A stretch of DNA of 64,000 nucleotides, taken from assembly GCF_016641735.1 (NCBI RefSeq), contig NZ_JAEDAO010000001.1:3534001-3598000 (forward strand), read 5' to 3'. This document shows positions 18,702-28,627 of the stretch, in pieces. The notes beneath the pieces are model-generated. The model worked only from the letters and a program-made list of their open reading frames with translations, made no database searches and was not told the DNA's origin. Origin of the DNA: Ramlibacter algicola (lineage in GTDB: Bacteria; Pseudomonadota; Gammaproteobacteria; Burkholderiales; Burkholderiaceae_C). Numbering within the stretch: the stretch's first letter is position 1; each line of letters starts with the position of its first letter. The position numbers and the translations under genes were made by a program.

Positions 18702-19732
18702 GACGCGACCTTCCACGCCAGCGCCTCGCCCCCGCCCAGCGGCTTGAGCTGCGCTTCGCCGAACGGAACGGTCTCGGGCACGGTCCACGGCTCGCGCCGC
18801 AGCTTCAGCATGCCGCGGTTGCGCGGCAGGCCGTAGAAGTCGGCGCCCCAGAAGCTGGCGAAGCCCTCGAGCTTGTCGAGCGCCCCGGCGCGGTCGAACG
18901 CGAGCGCGTACAGCTCCATCGCCGTCAGCGCGGTGTAGCAGCCGGCGCAACCCAGCGCGTGCTCCTTCAGCAGCGCCGGATGCGGCGCGCTGTCGGTGCC
19001 GAGGAAGAACTTGCGGCTGCCCGAAGCCGCCGCTTCCACCAGCGCCTGGCGGTGCGTCTCGCGCTTGAGGACCGGCAGGCAGTAGTAGTGCGGGCGGATG
19101 CCACCCTGGAAGATGGCGTTGCGGTTGTAGAGCAGGTGGTGCGCGGTGATCGTGGCCGCGGTGTTGGCGTCCGCGTCGCGGACGTAGTGCGCCGCCTCGC
19201 GCGTCGTGATGTGCTCCATCACGATCTTCAAGCCGGGGAAGTCCTTGCGCAGCGGGATGAGCTTCTGCTCGATGAACACGGCCTCGCGGTCGAACAGGTC
19301 CACCTCGGGGTCGGTGACTTCGCCGTGCACCAGCAGCACGAGCCCTTCGCGCTGCATCGTTTCCAGCGTCGCGTAGGTCTTGCGGATGTCGGTGACGCCT
19401 GCATCGCTGTTGGTGGTCGCGCCCGCGGGGTACAGCTTGAGGGCGACGACGCCGGCTTCCTTCGCCCGGCGGATCTCGTCGGGCGGCAGGTTGTCCGTGA
19501 GGTACAGCGTCATGAGCGGCTGGAAGTCCAGCCCCTTGGGCACGGCTGCGAGGATGCGTTGCCGGTACGCCGCCGCCATCGCCGCGGTGGTCACCGGCGG
19601 CTTGAGGTTGGGCATGATGATCGCGCGCCCGAACTGCGCCGCCGAATGCGGCACCACGTCCCGCATCGCCGCGCCATCGCGCACGTGCAGGTGCCAGTCG
19701 TCAGGGCGGGTGATCGTCAGTTCGGTGGTCAT
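18698..19732 (-). CDS. pyrC: Dihydroorotase, E. coli (class II) type
   Basis: This 344-residue zinc amidohydrolase closes the dihydroorotate ring in pyrimidine synthesis. Metal-binding WHLHVRD lies at residues 13-19. The carbamylated lysine is in [19 protein letters not shown] (~100), further metal histidines are in VHGEV and MEHITT, and the active-site Asp is in LGTDSAPH. Length and motifs fit the short PyrC form. The ATG at 19732 gives [16 protein letters not shown]; the upstream frame reads only into the foldback repeat. It is the first gene of a coupled trio with the NYN and DUF3025 genes. Confidence 0.96.
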   Translation of the reverse strand: MTTELTITRPDDWHLHVRDGAAMRDVVPHSAAQFGRAIIMPNLKPPVTTAAMAAAYRQRILAAVPKGLDFQPLMTLYLTDNLPPDEIRRAKEAGVVALKLYPAGATTNSDAGVTDIRKTYATLETMQREGLVLLVHGEVTDPEVDLFDREAVFIEQKLIPLRKDFPGLKIVMEHITTREAAHYVRDADANTAATITAHHLLYNRNAIFQGGIRPHYYCLPVLKRETHRQALVEAAASGSRKFFLGTDSAPHPALLKEHALGCAGCYTALTAMELYALAFDRAGALDKLEGFASFWGADFYGLPRNRGMLKLRREPWTVPETVPFGEAQLKPLGGGEALAWKVAS

Positions 19733-19754
19733 GGGACCAATTGTCCCAGACCTG

Positions 19755-19868
19755 AAAACTCCCGAACGCAGAGAGCGCAGAGCAAGCGCGGAGAGCGCAG
19801 AAGAAACCAATCAGAAGATTTCCCTGCGACCTCTGCGCTTGCTCTGCGACCTCTGCGTTAGGGAGTTC
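19755..19868. repeat. Foldback intergenic repeat, family A copy 1
   Basis: This is a long imperfect inverted repeat with two arms of roughly 50 nt, built of CGCAGAG-like units (ACGCAGAGAGCGCAGAGCAAGCGC against GCGCTTGCTCTGCGACCTCTGCGT) around a short A/T-rich centre. It lies between gltL (end) and pyrC (start). The same unit composition and foldback layout recur at 59579-59684. It may act as a transcript end or be a mobile palindromic repeat; which is not shown. Confidence 0.75.
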
Positions 19869-19890
19869 CTGCGAGCGCTAGCGGAGCAGC

Positions 19891-20640
19891 TCAGTGCCCC
19901 AGGATCTTCCCCAGGAAGTCCTTGGTCCGCGCCTGGCGGGCGTCGGGGTTGCCGAAGAAATCCTCCTTCGAGCAGTCCTCCAGGATGCGCCCGCCGACGT
20001 CGATGAAGATGACGCGGTTGGCGACCTTGCGCGCGAAGCCCATCTCGTGCGTGACCACCATCATGGTCATGCCTTCGCTGGCCAGCTTGACCATCACGTC
20101 CAGCACCTCGCCCACCATCTCGGGGTCGAGCGCGGACGTCGGTTCGTCGAACAGCATCACGATCGGGTCCATCGACAGCGCGCGCGCGATCGCCACGCGC
20201 TGCTGCTGGCCACCCGACAGCTGGCCGGGGAACTTGTCCTTGTGCGCCATCAGGCCCACGCGGTCCAGCATCTTCAGGCCACGCGTCCTGGCCTCGTCGG
20301 CGCTGCGGCCGAGCACCTTCATCTGCGCGATGGTGAGGTTCTCGGTCACCGACAGGTGCGGGAACAGCTCGAAGTGCTGGAACACCATGCCGACCTTGCT
20401 GCGCAGCCTGGGCAGGTCGGTCTTCGGGTCGTTCACGGAGATGCCGTTGACGGTGATGGTGCCCTTCTGGATCGGCTCCAGCCCGTTGACGGTCTTGATC
20501 AGCGTCGACTTGCCCGAGCCCGAGGGGCCGCAGACGACGACCACGTCGCCCTTGTTCACGGTGACGGAGCAGTCGGTCAGCACCTGCACCGGGCCGTACC
20601 ACTTGGAGACGTTCTGGATCTGGATCATGGAGTCGGACAT
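19891..20640 (-). CDS. gltL: Glutamate/aspartate ABC transporter, ATP-binding subunit
   Basis: This 249-residue ABC ATPase of the polar amino acid importer family has Walker [10 protein letters not shown] at ~38-46, the Q-loop in [13 protein letters not shown], the signature [15 protein letters not shown], Walker [16 protein letters not shown], and the H-loop VTHEMGFA. It powers the uptake complex formed with GltJ and GltK. The ATG at 20640 has a GGAG site six nt upstream. It is the last gene of gltIJKL, 19 nt after gltK, with a foldback repeat beyond its stop. Confidence 0.95.
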   Translation of the reverse strand: MSDSMIQIQNVSKWYGPVQVLTDCSVTVNKGDVVVVCGPSGSGKSTLIKTVNGLEPIQKGTITVNGISVNDPKTDLPRLRSKVGMVFQHFELFPHLSVTENLTIAQMKVLGRSADEARTRGLKMLDRVGLMAHKDKFPGQLSGGQQQRVAIARALSMDPIVMLFDEPTSALDPEMVGEVLDVMVKLASEGMTMMVVTHEMGFARKVANRVIFIDVGGRILEDCSKEDFFGNPDARQARTKDFLGKILGH

Positions 20641-20659
20641 GGCGGTCTCCGGGAGGCGT

Positions 20660-21319
20660 TCAACGGATGATGGCGATGCGCGCCTGCAGCTTCTTCACCA
20701 GGAAGGACAGGCTGACGCACAGGATGAAGTAGACGACGGCGGCGAGCAGGTAGGCCTCCTCGGGGCGGCCGTAGATCTTGCCCGCGGTGACGAAGCCCTT
20801 GAGCAGGTCGTAGGCGCCGATGGCGTAGACCAGCGACGTGTCCTGGAACAGGATGATGGTCTGCGTCAGCAGCACGGGCAGCATGTTGCGGAAGGCCTGC
20901 GGCAACACCACCAGGCGCATGTTCTGCGCATACGACATGCCCAGCGCCTGGCCGGCGAACACCTGGCCGCGCGGGATCGACTGGATGCCGGCCCGCATGA
21001 TCTCGCTGAAGTACGCGGCCTCGAACGCGATGAACGTGATGTTGGCCGAGTACTCGGCGCCCACGGGGCGGCCGATGATGATGGGCACCAGCAGGAAGAA
21101 CCACAGGATCACCATCACCAGCGGGATGGAGCGCATGCCGTTGACGTAGATCGTGGCCGGCCAGGCCAGCAACGGCTTGCCGGACAGCCGCATCAGCGCG
21201 AGCACCGTGCCGAACAGGATGCCGCCCAGGGTCGAAACGACGGTGAGCTGGATGCTGAACCAGAAGCCGGCGACGACGTACTTGCTGATCAGGTCCCAGC
21301 TGAAGAAGGACAGGTCCAT
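20660..21319 (-). CDS. gltK: Glutamate/aspartate ABC transporter, permease subunit
   Basis: This 219-residue inner-membrane permease of the HisM/GlnP family has about five hydrophobic segments. The EAA loop ([39 protein letters not shown]) contacts the ATPase. The ATG at 21319 ([11 protein letters not shown]) is preferred over a start at 21334, which would overlap gltJ by 14 nt. With this choice the two genes are 1 nt apart. It pairs with GltJ to form the membrane channel. Confidence 0.93.
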   Translation of the reverse strand: MDLSFFSWDLISKYVVAGFWFSIQLTVVSTLGGILFGTVLALMRLSGKPLLAWPATIYVNGMRSIPLVMVILWFFLLVPIIIGRPVGAEYSANITFIAFEAAYFSEIMRAGIQSIPRGQVFAGQALGMSYAQNMRLVVLPQAFRNMLPVLLTQTIILFQDTSLVYAIGAYDLLKGFVTAGKIYGRPEEAYLLAAVVYFILCVSLSFLVKKLQARIAIIR

Positions 21320-21320
21320 G

Positions 21321-22079
21321 TCAGTGGCCCCCACCCGTGCCGCCGGCCACGATGAAGCCGGGGATCTGCACCTTGCGCTCGATGAAGGCGAACACGCGGT
21401 TCACCGCGAACGCCGACAGCGCGTACAGCGCCGTGACGGCCATGTAGATCTCGATGCCGCGCGCGGTCTCCTCCTGCGCCTGCATCGCGAACATCGTCAG
21501 TTCCGCGATCGACACGGCGAAGGCCACCGAGCTGTTCTTCAGCAGGTTCATCGACTCGCTGGTGAGCGGCGGCAGGATGATGCGCACGGCCATCGGAAGG
21601 ATGACGTAGCGGTAAGTCTGCGCGGTGGTGAATCCCATCGCCATGCCCGCGTAGCGCTGGCCACGGGGCAGCGCCTGCACGCCGGCGCGCACCTGCTCCG
21701 CGATGCGGGCGGACGTGAAGAAGCCGAGCGCGAAGACCACCAGCAGGAAGCCGGGCACCTGGCGCATCGACGGGAACAGCTTGGGCACCACGAAGTACCA
21801 GATGAACAGCTGCACGAGGATCGGGATGTTGCGGAACAGCTCGACCCACGCATTGCCGATGCGCACCGCGATCGGGCTGTTGGGCAAGGTGCGCATGGTG
21901 CCGACCAGGCCGCCGACGACGATGGCGACCACCCAGGCGCAGGCGGCGACGGACAAGGTCCACCCCCAGGCCTGCAGCATCCATTCCAGGTAGGTCTGGT
22001 CGCCGCCCTTGGCCCAGCACGTTGCCTCGACCGTTCCTTCGAGCGTGTTCTTGCAGAAAACCTGCCAGTCCCAGGACAT
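21321..22079 (-). CDS. gltJ: Glutamate/aspartate ABC transporter, permease subunit
   Basis: This 252-residue inner-membrane permease has a longer N-terminal part than GltK (residues 1-35, with MSWDWQVFCKNTLEG), typical of GltJ. About five membrane segments follow. The EAA loop is RIAEQVRAGVQALPRGQRYAGMAMGFTTAQTYRYVILPMAVR. The ATG at 22079 follows a GGGGAACG site. A terminator-like hairpin stands between it and gltI (22161-22198), so permease expression is probably lower than that of the binding protein. Confidence 0.94.
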   Translation of the reverse strand: MSWDWQVFCKNTLEGTVEATCWAKGGDQTYLEWMLQAWGWTLSVAACAWVVAIVVGGLVGTMRTLPNSPIAVRIGNAWVELFRNIPILVQLFIWYFVVPKLFPSMRQVPGFLLVVFALGFFTSARIAEQVRAGVQALPRGQRYAGMAMGFTTAQTYRYVILPMAVRIILPPLTSESMNLLKNSSVAFAVSIAELTMFAMQAQEETARGIEIYMAVTALYALSAFAVNRVFAFIERKVQIPGFIVAGGTGGGH

Positions 22080-22160
22080 CGTTCCCCTCCCCGTCGCCGG
22101 GGCCCTCGTGAGTTGATCTCGTGGCCGCGCGCGCTGGCGCGCGGACGGTTGACCTTAAGC

Positions 22161-22198
22161 ACAAACCCCGCCAGCGGCAAGCGCCGGGCGGGGTCTGT
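22161..22198 (-). terminator. Intercistronic hairpin between gltI and gltJ
   Basis: The arms ACAAACCCCGCC and GGCGGGGTCTGT pair over 12 positions with one mismatch around a 14 nt loop, just after the gltI stop on the minus strand. The short T-rich tail is imperfect. It is more likely a partial terminator or an mRNA-stabilising hairpin than a full stop. Confidence 0.6.
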
Positions 22199-22219
22199 TG
22201 TTCCGGCGCGGCAGCCGGA

Positions 22220-23116
22220 TTACTTCTTGGCGTAGTCCTCGGCCGGCTTGTCGTTGGGGGTCGCCCAGGCCGCCTTGGTGGTCTCGCTCGCCGGCAGGTT
22301 CAGCTTCGCGTTCTTCGGGGGAATCGGCTGCACGAACCACTTGTCGTAGATCTTGGCGATCTCGCCGGACTTCATCAGGTCCTTCAGCGTGTCGTCGGCC
22401 AGCTTCTTGAACGCGGCATCGTCCTTGCGCAGCATGATGGCGATCGGCTCGACGCTGATCGGCTCGCCCACGATCTTGAAGTCGGCGGGCGCCTTGCTGT
22501 TGGCGATGTTGCCGGCCAGGATCTGCGCGTCCATCACGAAAGCGTCGGCACGGCCGGACTCCAGCAGCAGGAAGCTCTCGGCGTGGTCCTTGCCGTACAC
22601 CTCGTTGAAGTTCACGTTCTGCGCGCGCTCGTGCTTGCGCAGCAGCTGCACGGACGTGGTGCCGGTGGTGGTGGCGACCGTCTTGCCGCCCAGCTGGGCC
22701 AGCGAGTTGATGCCGGAGTTGGCGCGAACGGCGGTGCGCACTTCCTCGACGTAGGTGGTCACGGCGAACGCGACGTCCTTCTGGCGGGCCGTGTTGTTGG
22801 TGGTGGAGCCGCACTCGATGTCGACGGTGCCGTTGGACACCAGGCTGATGCGGTTCTGCGAGGTCACCAGCTGGTACTTGACGTCGACCTTCTTGCCGAC
22901 CTGCTTCTCGAGGTTGGCGATGATGCGCTGGCACAGCTCCACGTGGTAGCCCACGTACTTGCCGTCCCCGAGGGTGTACGCCAGCGCGCCGGACGAATCG
23001 CGGACGCCCATCGTGATGGTGCCGGAGTTCTTCACCTTGGCGATGGTGTCGTTGGCCTGGGCGAACGCACCACCGGCGATGGCGGCAATGGCGGCGGCGA
23101 GCAAGACTTTCTTCAT
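22220..23116 (-). CDS. gltI: Glutamate/aspartate ABC transporter, periplasmic binding protein
   Basis: This 298-residue secreted solute-binding protein of family 3 has a signal peptide (MKKVLLAAAIAAIAGGAFA). The mature fold shows ITMGVRDSSGALAYTLGDGKYVGYHVELCQRI, SNGTVDIECGSTTNNTARQKDVAFA and GKTVATTTGTTSVQLLRKH, the GltI pattern for acidic amino acids. The ATG at 23116 is preceded by AGGAG. The gene lies 106 nt downstream of aspA on the same strand and begins gltIJKL, so imported aspartate could feed AspA directly. Confidence 0.95.
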   Translation of the reverse strand: MKKVLLAAAIAAIAGGAFAQANDTIAKVKNSGTITMGVRDSSGALAYTLGDGKYVGYHVELCQRIIANLEKQVGKKVDVKYQLVTSQNRISLVSNGTVDIECGSTTNNTARQKDVAFAVTTYVEEVRTAVRANSGINSLAQLGGKTVATTTGTTSVQLLRKHERAQNVNFNEVYGKDHAESFLLLESGRADAFVMDAQILAGNIANSKAPADFKIVGEPISVEPIAIMLRKDDAAFKKLADDTLKDLMKSGEIAKIYDKWFVQPIPPKNAKLNLPASETTKAAWATPNDKPAEDYAKK

Positions 23117-23222
23117 GGGGGCTCCTGTGAGGGGTGAGCTTTTGAGAACGAAATTCTAGGCGGACGAGCTTGCGGGAATACCCTGAAGCCTGACGCCGCG
23201 GAGTCCCTGCCGGGACCCAAGC

Positions 23223-24656
<1,434 letters not shown>

Positions 24657-24685
24657 GAAAGGCGGGCCGTTTTTGGGACGCGCGA

Positions 24686-24715
24686 ACTGTAGACAGCCGC
24701 CGTCGCGCCAGCCAA
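24686..24715 (-). promoter_or_regulatory. Probable sigma-70 promoter of aspA
   Basis: On the minus strand TTGGCT (24710-24715) is spaced 18 nt from TACAGT (24686-24691), about 30 nt upstream of the aspA ATG. A LysR-type dyad sits immediately upstream of the -35, the usual place for activator binding. Visual match only. Confidence 0.45.
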
Positions 24716-24716
24716 T

Positions 24717-24750
24717 GCCGTATGCGCCAAGCCGTATGCACGACTTGCAT
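24717..24750. promoter_or_regulatory. Candidate LysR-type operator upstream of aspA
   Basis: The perfect dyad ATGCA-CGACT-TGCAT (24736-24750) has the T-N11-A form favoured by LysR regulators. Overlapping it are two direct copies of GCCGTATGC, at 24717-24725 and 24731-24739, 14 nt apart. The site abuts the probable aspA -35 and lies just downstream of the LysR gene. Confidence 0.45.
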
Positions 24751-24783
24751 GATGCAGGCCTGGCGCGGCCTACCAGCCCAACT

Positions 24784-25710
24784 TCAAGCCCTGGCGGCGT
24801 CCGCCAGGTAGCTCCAAAGGGCTTGTGCGGTGCCCTTGGGCGCTTCGCGTCCGGACGGCTTCTCGCGGTACGCGCGCACGTCCATCGCCAGTTCCAGCGG
24901 CAGCCCCGCGGGCGCCGCCGGCACGAGCTTGCGCGCGCGCAATTCCTTCTTCACCGCGCTGTGCGGCAGGAACGCGATGCCGTGGCCTTCGAGCGCCATC
25001 ACCTTCAGGCCTTCGGCCATGTCGGTCTCGTACACGCGATCGAGGTGGATGGCCGTGCCGGACTGCTTGAGGATGAGGTCCGTCACCCGCCCCAGGTAGG
25101 CGCCCGGCGCGTAGCCCAGGTAGGGCAGCGGGTGCGAGGCGCGGCCCGGCAGCCGGAACATCGGCTCGCCCCCGGCATCGGGCTTGCAGTACGGCGCGAG
25201 CGTTTCCAGGCCCAGCGTGACCATCTCGTAGCGGTCCGGGTCCAGCTGCAAGGGCTGGGAGGAATGGTGGTACGCGATCAGCACGTCGCAGCCGCCTTCG
25301 ACCAGGCGCATCACGGCGTCGTGCACGTTCAGCGCGATCAGCCGGCTCTTGATCGGCCCGAACTTGTCACGCAGGCTGGAGACCCACGCGGGGAAGAATG
25401 TGAAGGCCAGCGTGTGCGGGACGGCGAACTCGATCACGTCCTGGGCCGCGGTGGCATGCCCGCGCAGCATGGCGCGCGTGCTTTGCAGCGCCTGCAGCAG
25501 TTCCAGCGATTGCGCGTACAGCGTCTCGCCGGCGGGCGTCAGGCGGGTGGGATAGGAGCTGCGATCGACCAGGTCGGTGCCGGCCCACGCTTCCAGCGCC
25601 TGGATGCGGCGCGAGAACGCGGGCTGGGTGACGTGCCGCAGCTGCGCCGAGCGGCTGAAGCTGCGGGTCTCGGCGAGGCTCACGAAGTCCTCGAGCCATT
25701 TCGTCTCCAT
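24784..25710 (-). CDS. LysR-family transcriptional regulator, probable regulator of aspA/glt
   Basis: This 308-residue LysR-type regulator has an N-terminal winged helix-turn-helix (residues ~1-60; FVSLAETRSFSRSAQLRHVTQPAFSRRIQALEAWAG), followed by the linker helix and a two-lobe effector-binding domain beginning near VIEFAVPHTLAFTFFPAW. The effector is unknown. aspA and gltIJKL follow on the same strand, and a dyad with T-N11-A form lies in the 127 nt between this gene and aspA. Control of acidic amino acid use is therefore a reasonable inference. The ATG at 25710 is the usual METKWLEDFVSLAE start. Confidence 0.88.
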   Translation of the reverse strand: METKWLEDFVSLAETRSFSRSAQLRHVTQPAFSRRIQALEAWAGTDLVDRSSYPTRLTPAGETLYAQSLELLQALQSTRAMLRGHATAAQDVIEFAVPHTLAFTFFPAWVSSLRDKFGPIKSRLIALNVHDAVMRLVEGGCDVLIAYHHSSQPLQLDPDRYEMVTLGLETLAPYCKPDAGGEPMFRLPGRASHPLPYLGYAPGAYLGRVTDLILKQSGTAIHLDRVYETDMAEGLKVMALEGHGIAFLPHSAVKKELRARKLVPAAPAGLPLELAMDVRAYREKPSGREAPKGTAQALWSYLADAARA

Positions 25711-25733
25711 GGCCGCGATTATTCACCCACGGA

Positions 25734-26237
25734 TCAGTCGGCCACGATCGCCCAGCGTTCGTGGTCCCGCCAGCGGCCGCCGATCTTCAGGTAGCGCGGG
25801 GAGAAGCCTTCCTTGCGGAAGCCGCAGGCGCGCACCAGCGCGATCGATCGTTCGTTGGCGGGCTGGATGTTGGCCTCCAGCCGATGCAGGTTCATCGTGC
25901 GGAACGCGTGCCGCACCACCGCCGACAGCCCCTCGCGCATCAGCCCCTTGCCTTCCTGGCCGGCGAAGGCGTAGTACCCGAGGTAGCCGCTGCGGAAGTT
26001 GCCGAGCACGACATTGGTGAGGTTCACCACGCCGACGAACGCGCCGTCGTCGCGGCGGCACACGAGGAACGGCTTCTGGCCGGGCTCCAGCATGCGTTCG
26101 AGGAAGGTGATGTACGCCTCGCGGGTGGCGGGCGGGTGCACCCAGCCGCGATGCAGCGCCCGGCTGGCGCGGACGGCGGCGAGAAACTCGTTCGCGTCGC
26201 GCCTGGTGGGCGACCGCAGCACGACGCGGTCAGGCAT
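25734..26237 (-). CDS. GNAT acetyltransferase, RimJ/RimL-like
   Basis: This 167-residue GNAT protein resembles ribosomal-protein N-acetyltransferases. Acetyl-CoA-binding motif A is represented by GYYAFAGQEGKGLMREGLSAVVRHAF (~residues 87-112), followed by LHRLEANIQPANERSIALVRACGFRKEG. The ATG at 26237 has AGGG five nt upstream; a GTG at 26243 is the alternative. Its start overlaps the end of the YCII-GNAT gene by 8 nt, so the two acetyltransferases are probably co-translated. The substrate is not predictable. Confidence 0.87.
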   Translation of the reverse strand: MPDRVVLRSPTRRDANEFLAAVRASRALHRGWVHPPATREAYITFLERMLEPGQKPFLVCRRDDGAFVGVVNLTNVVLGNFRSGYLGYYAFAGQEGKGLMREGLSAVVRHAFRTMNLHRLEANIQPANERSIALVRACGFRKEGFSPRYLKIGGRWRDHERWAIVAD

Positions 26238-27003
26238 CGCCACCCTGCCCTCCGTCCATCCCGGGCCGGAACCGCTCCATCGCCGTGGCGGGATTCACGG
26301 GCGCGGTGAAGCCGAACTGCGCGTACAGCCCATGCGCGTCGGCCGTGTGCAAGGTGAACCGCCGCAGCCCTTGCAGGTCCGGGTGGGCGAGTACCGCTTG
26401 CACCAGCGCCTTGGCGTAGCCGCGGCCGCGATGCGAAGGCAGCACGAACACATCGACCAGGTTCGCGAACGTCGCGCGGTCCGTGATCACGCGCGCGAAG
26501 GCGACCTGCTCGTTCGCGACGAAGCCCGGGAAGCACAGCGAATGCGCCAGCGCCTTGCGTACCGTCTCCAGCGGGATCCCCTTGGCCCAGGCGGACTGCT
26601 CGCTGAGGAAGCGGTGCACCAGGTCGACGTCGATCGCGCGAGGGTCGGTGGTGACGCGCAAGCCGCCAACGGTGGTCTCGCTGACGGAGTCGAGCGGACC
26701 GCGCGGGGACCACACCGCGACGGAATACGGGAACAGCTCGGCGCGGAAGACGCCCTCATGGATCGCCGGGTCGTCCTGCATGATCGCGCGCGCCTCGCGC
26801 TCGTCGGCCGCTTCGTAGATGGCGATGCCGAACGTCGCGGCGCCGCTGTCTGTCGTGCGGCCGGCCAGCAGCAGGGTGCCGCGCGCCGCGAGGCCCTGCA
26901 GGTAGGCGAAGTGCTCGCCGACGAGCCGCGCCTCCTCGGGCGTCGGGCCCTCGGTGAGCATGGCGGAACGGGCGGGCTGGATGCGGTAGAGGAACTGCGG
27001 CAT
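26230..27003 (-). CDS. YCII-related domain fused to GNAT acetyltransferase
   Basis: This 257-residue protein appears to be a fusion. Residues 1-~98 resemble a YCII-type ferredoxin-like domain (FLYRIQPARSAMLTEGPTPEEARLVGEHFAYLQGLAARGTLLLAGRT, then AIMQDDPAIHEGVFRAELFPY). Residues ~110-250 are a GNAT domain, with VDVFVLPSHRGRGYAKALVQAVLAH as the acetyl-CoA loop and LHTADAHGLYAQFGF at the end. The ATG at 27003 has GGAG five nt upstream. The metallophosphoesterase is 43 nt upstream and a second GNAT gene overlaps downstream. Activity and substrate are unknown. Confidence 0.83.
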   Translation of the reverse strand: MPQFLYRIQPARSAMLTEGPTPEEARLVGEHFAYLQGLAARGTLLLAGRTTDSGAATFGIAIYEAADEREARAIMQDDPAIHEGVFRAELFPYSVAVWSPRGPLDSVSETTVGGLRVTTDPRAIDVDLVHRFLSEQSAWAKGIPLETVRKALAHSLCFPGFVANEQVAFARVITDRATFANLVDVFVLPSHRGRGYAKALVQAVLAHPDLQGLRRFTLHTADAHGLYAQFGFTAPVNPATAMERFRPGMDGGQGGDA

Positions 27004-27046
27004 GCGCTCTCCTGCGGCGGAGGGCGGCAGTCTAGCCCGGCCGTGG

Positions 27047-27505
27047 TCAGGCCGCGAACGTTTCCAGGCGCGCCTGCACGCGGCCGCCGTCGACGAGCAA
27101 CTCACCGGCCGAGATCGGCAGCTTGAAGCGTCGCGGCCCCGCGCTGCCGGGGTTCACGTACAACACCCCGCCCTCCTCGCGCGCCAGCGGCTTGTGCGAG
27201 TGACCCGAGACGACCACGCGGGCGCCGCTGCGCTCGGCCCGGTCGCGCAGGTCCTTCAGGTCGTGGATCACCAGCAGGTTCACGCCGCCGAGCGTGGGCG
27301 TTTCCACCTCGCGCAACTGGGTGGCCCAGGCGCCGCGGTCGTTGTTGCCGCGGACCACCGTCAGCGGCGCGAGGGCGCGCAAGGCGTCGAGCACCTGCGG
27401 GCTGCAGATGTCGCCGGCATGCACGATGTGGTCGCTGCCGCGCAGGTACTCGAGGACCGCGGGCCGCAGGAGGTCGTGCGTGTCGGAAACGAGCCCGATG
27501 CGCAC
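27047..27505 (-). CDS. YfcE-like metallophosphoesterase
   Basis: This 152-residue calcineurin-like phosphoesterase has all metal-binding blocks: SDTHD (residues 7-11), HAGDI (~29-33), GNND (~53-56), IHD, and GHSHKP (~101-106). The size and NPGSAGPRR block match the small YfcE/MJ0936 phosphodiesterases. It could act on a cyclic nucleotide or phosphodiester; the natural substrate is unknown. It starts 4 nt after the nadA stop and is probably in the nadC-nadA transcript. Confidence 0.88.
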   Translation of the reverse strand: MRIGLVSDTHDLLRPAVLEYLRGSDHIVHAGDICSPQVLDALRALAPLTVVRGNNDRGAWATQLREVETPTLGGVNLLVIHDLKDLRDRAERSGARVVVSGHSHKPLAREEGGVLYVNPGSAGPRRFKLPISAGELLVDGGRVQARLETFAA

Positions 27506-27509
27506 GGAC

Positions 27510-28625
27510 TCAGGCGGCGCCGATGTTCGGCACCAGCGCGCCGGCCGGCTGGCCGTTCTTCAGCGCCGCGGTGAAGGCCAGCATGCGATCGATCGGCAAC
27601 CGTGCGCGCTCGCCGACAGCGGGGTCGACGTGGATCTCGTTTGCGCCGGTCCCGAGCACGTGCGCCAATCCCGCCAGTCCATTCATCGCCATCCAGGGGC
27701 AATGCGCGCAGCTCTTGCACGTGGCGCTGTTGCCAGCGGTCGGCGCCTCGTAGAACACCTTGCCCGGGTTCAGCGTGCGCAGCTTGTGCATCATCCCGTT
27801 GTCGGTGGCGACGATGAACTCGCGCGCGTCCATCTCGCGCGCCGCCTTCAGGATGGCGGATGTCGAGCCGACCGCGTCGGCGAGCGCCACCACGTCGGCC
27901 GGCGACTCGGGGTGCACCAGCACCTTGGCGTGCGGATGCTCCTTCTTCAGGGCTTCCAGCTCGAACCCCTTGAACTCGTCGTGCACGATGCACGAGCCGT
28001 TCCAGAACACCATGTCGGCGCCGGTCTCGCGCTGGATGTAGCCGCCCAGGTGCCGGTCCGGCGCCCACAGGATCTTGTGGCCCTTGTCCTTGAGCGCGCG
28101 CACGATGTCCAGCGCGCAGCTGGACGTCACGAGCCAGTCGGAGCGTGCCTTCACGGCGGCGCTGGTGTTCGCGTAAACGACCACCGTGCGGTCCGGATGC
28201 TGGTCGCAGAACGCGGAGAACTCCGCGATCGGGCAGCCCAGGTCCAGCGAGCAGGTGGCGTCCAGGTCGGGCATCAGCACGCGCTTGTCCGGCGACAGGA
28301 TCTTGGCCGTCTCGCCCATGAAGCGCACGCCGGACACCACCAGCGTCTTGGCCGGATGGTCACGACCGAACCGCGCCATCTCGAGCGAGTCGCTGACGAT
28401 GCCGCCGGTCTCCTCGGCCAGGTCCTGCAGGTCCGGGTGCACGTAGTAGTGCGACACCAGCACCGCGTCCTGCTCCTTGAGCAGGCGCTTGATGCGCGCC
28501 TTCAGCTCGGTGCGCTCGGCCGGCGAGGGCTCGACCGGCACGCGTGCCCACGCGTGCTTCGTTTCGCACACGCTGCCTTCGGGCTGCTCGTACTCGACGT
28601 CCTTGATGGGGATGACCGCACTCAT
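27510..28625 (-). CDS. nadA: Quinolinate synthase
   Basis: This 371-residue [4Fe-4S] enzyme condenses iminoaspartate with dihydroxyacetone phosphate to give quinolinate in NAD synthesis. The cluster cysteines fall in [26 protein letters not shown] and [10 protein letters not shown]. Other family blocks are [30 protein letters not shown] and [19 protein letters not shown]. The ATG at 28625 starts 2 nt after the nadC stop. NadB, which supplies iminoaspartate, is not in this window. Confidence 0.96.
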   Translation of the reverse strand: MSAVIPIKDVEYEQPEGSVCETKHAWARVPVEPSPAERTELKARIKRLLKEQDAVLVSHYYVHPDLQDLAEETGGIVSDSLEMARFGRDHPAKTLVVSGVRFMGETAKILSPDKRVLMPDLDATCSLDLGCPIAEFSAFCDQHPDRTVVVYANTSAAVKARSDWLVTSSCALDIVRALKDKGHKILWAPDRHLGGYIQRETGADMVFWNGSCIVHDEFKGFELEALKKEHPHAKVLVHPESPADVVALADAVGSTSAILKAAREMDAREFIVATDNGMMHKLRTLNPGKVFYEAPTAGNSATCKSCAHCPWMAMNGLAGLAHVLGTGANEIHVDPAVGERARLPIDRMLAFTAALKNGQPAGALVPNIGAA

Positions 28626-28627
28626 CG

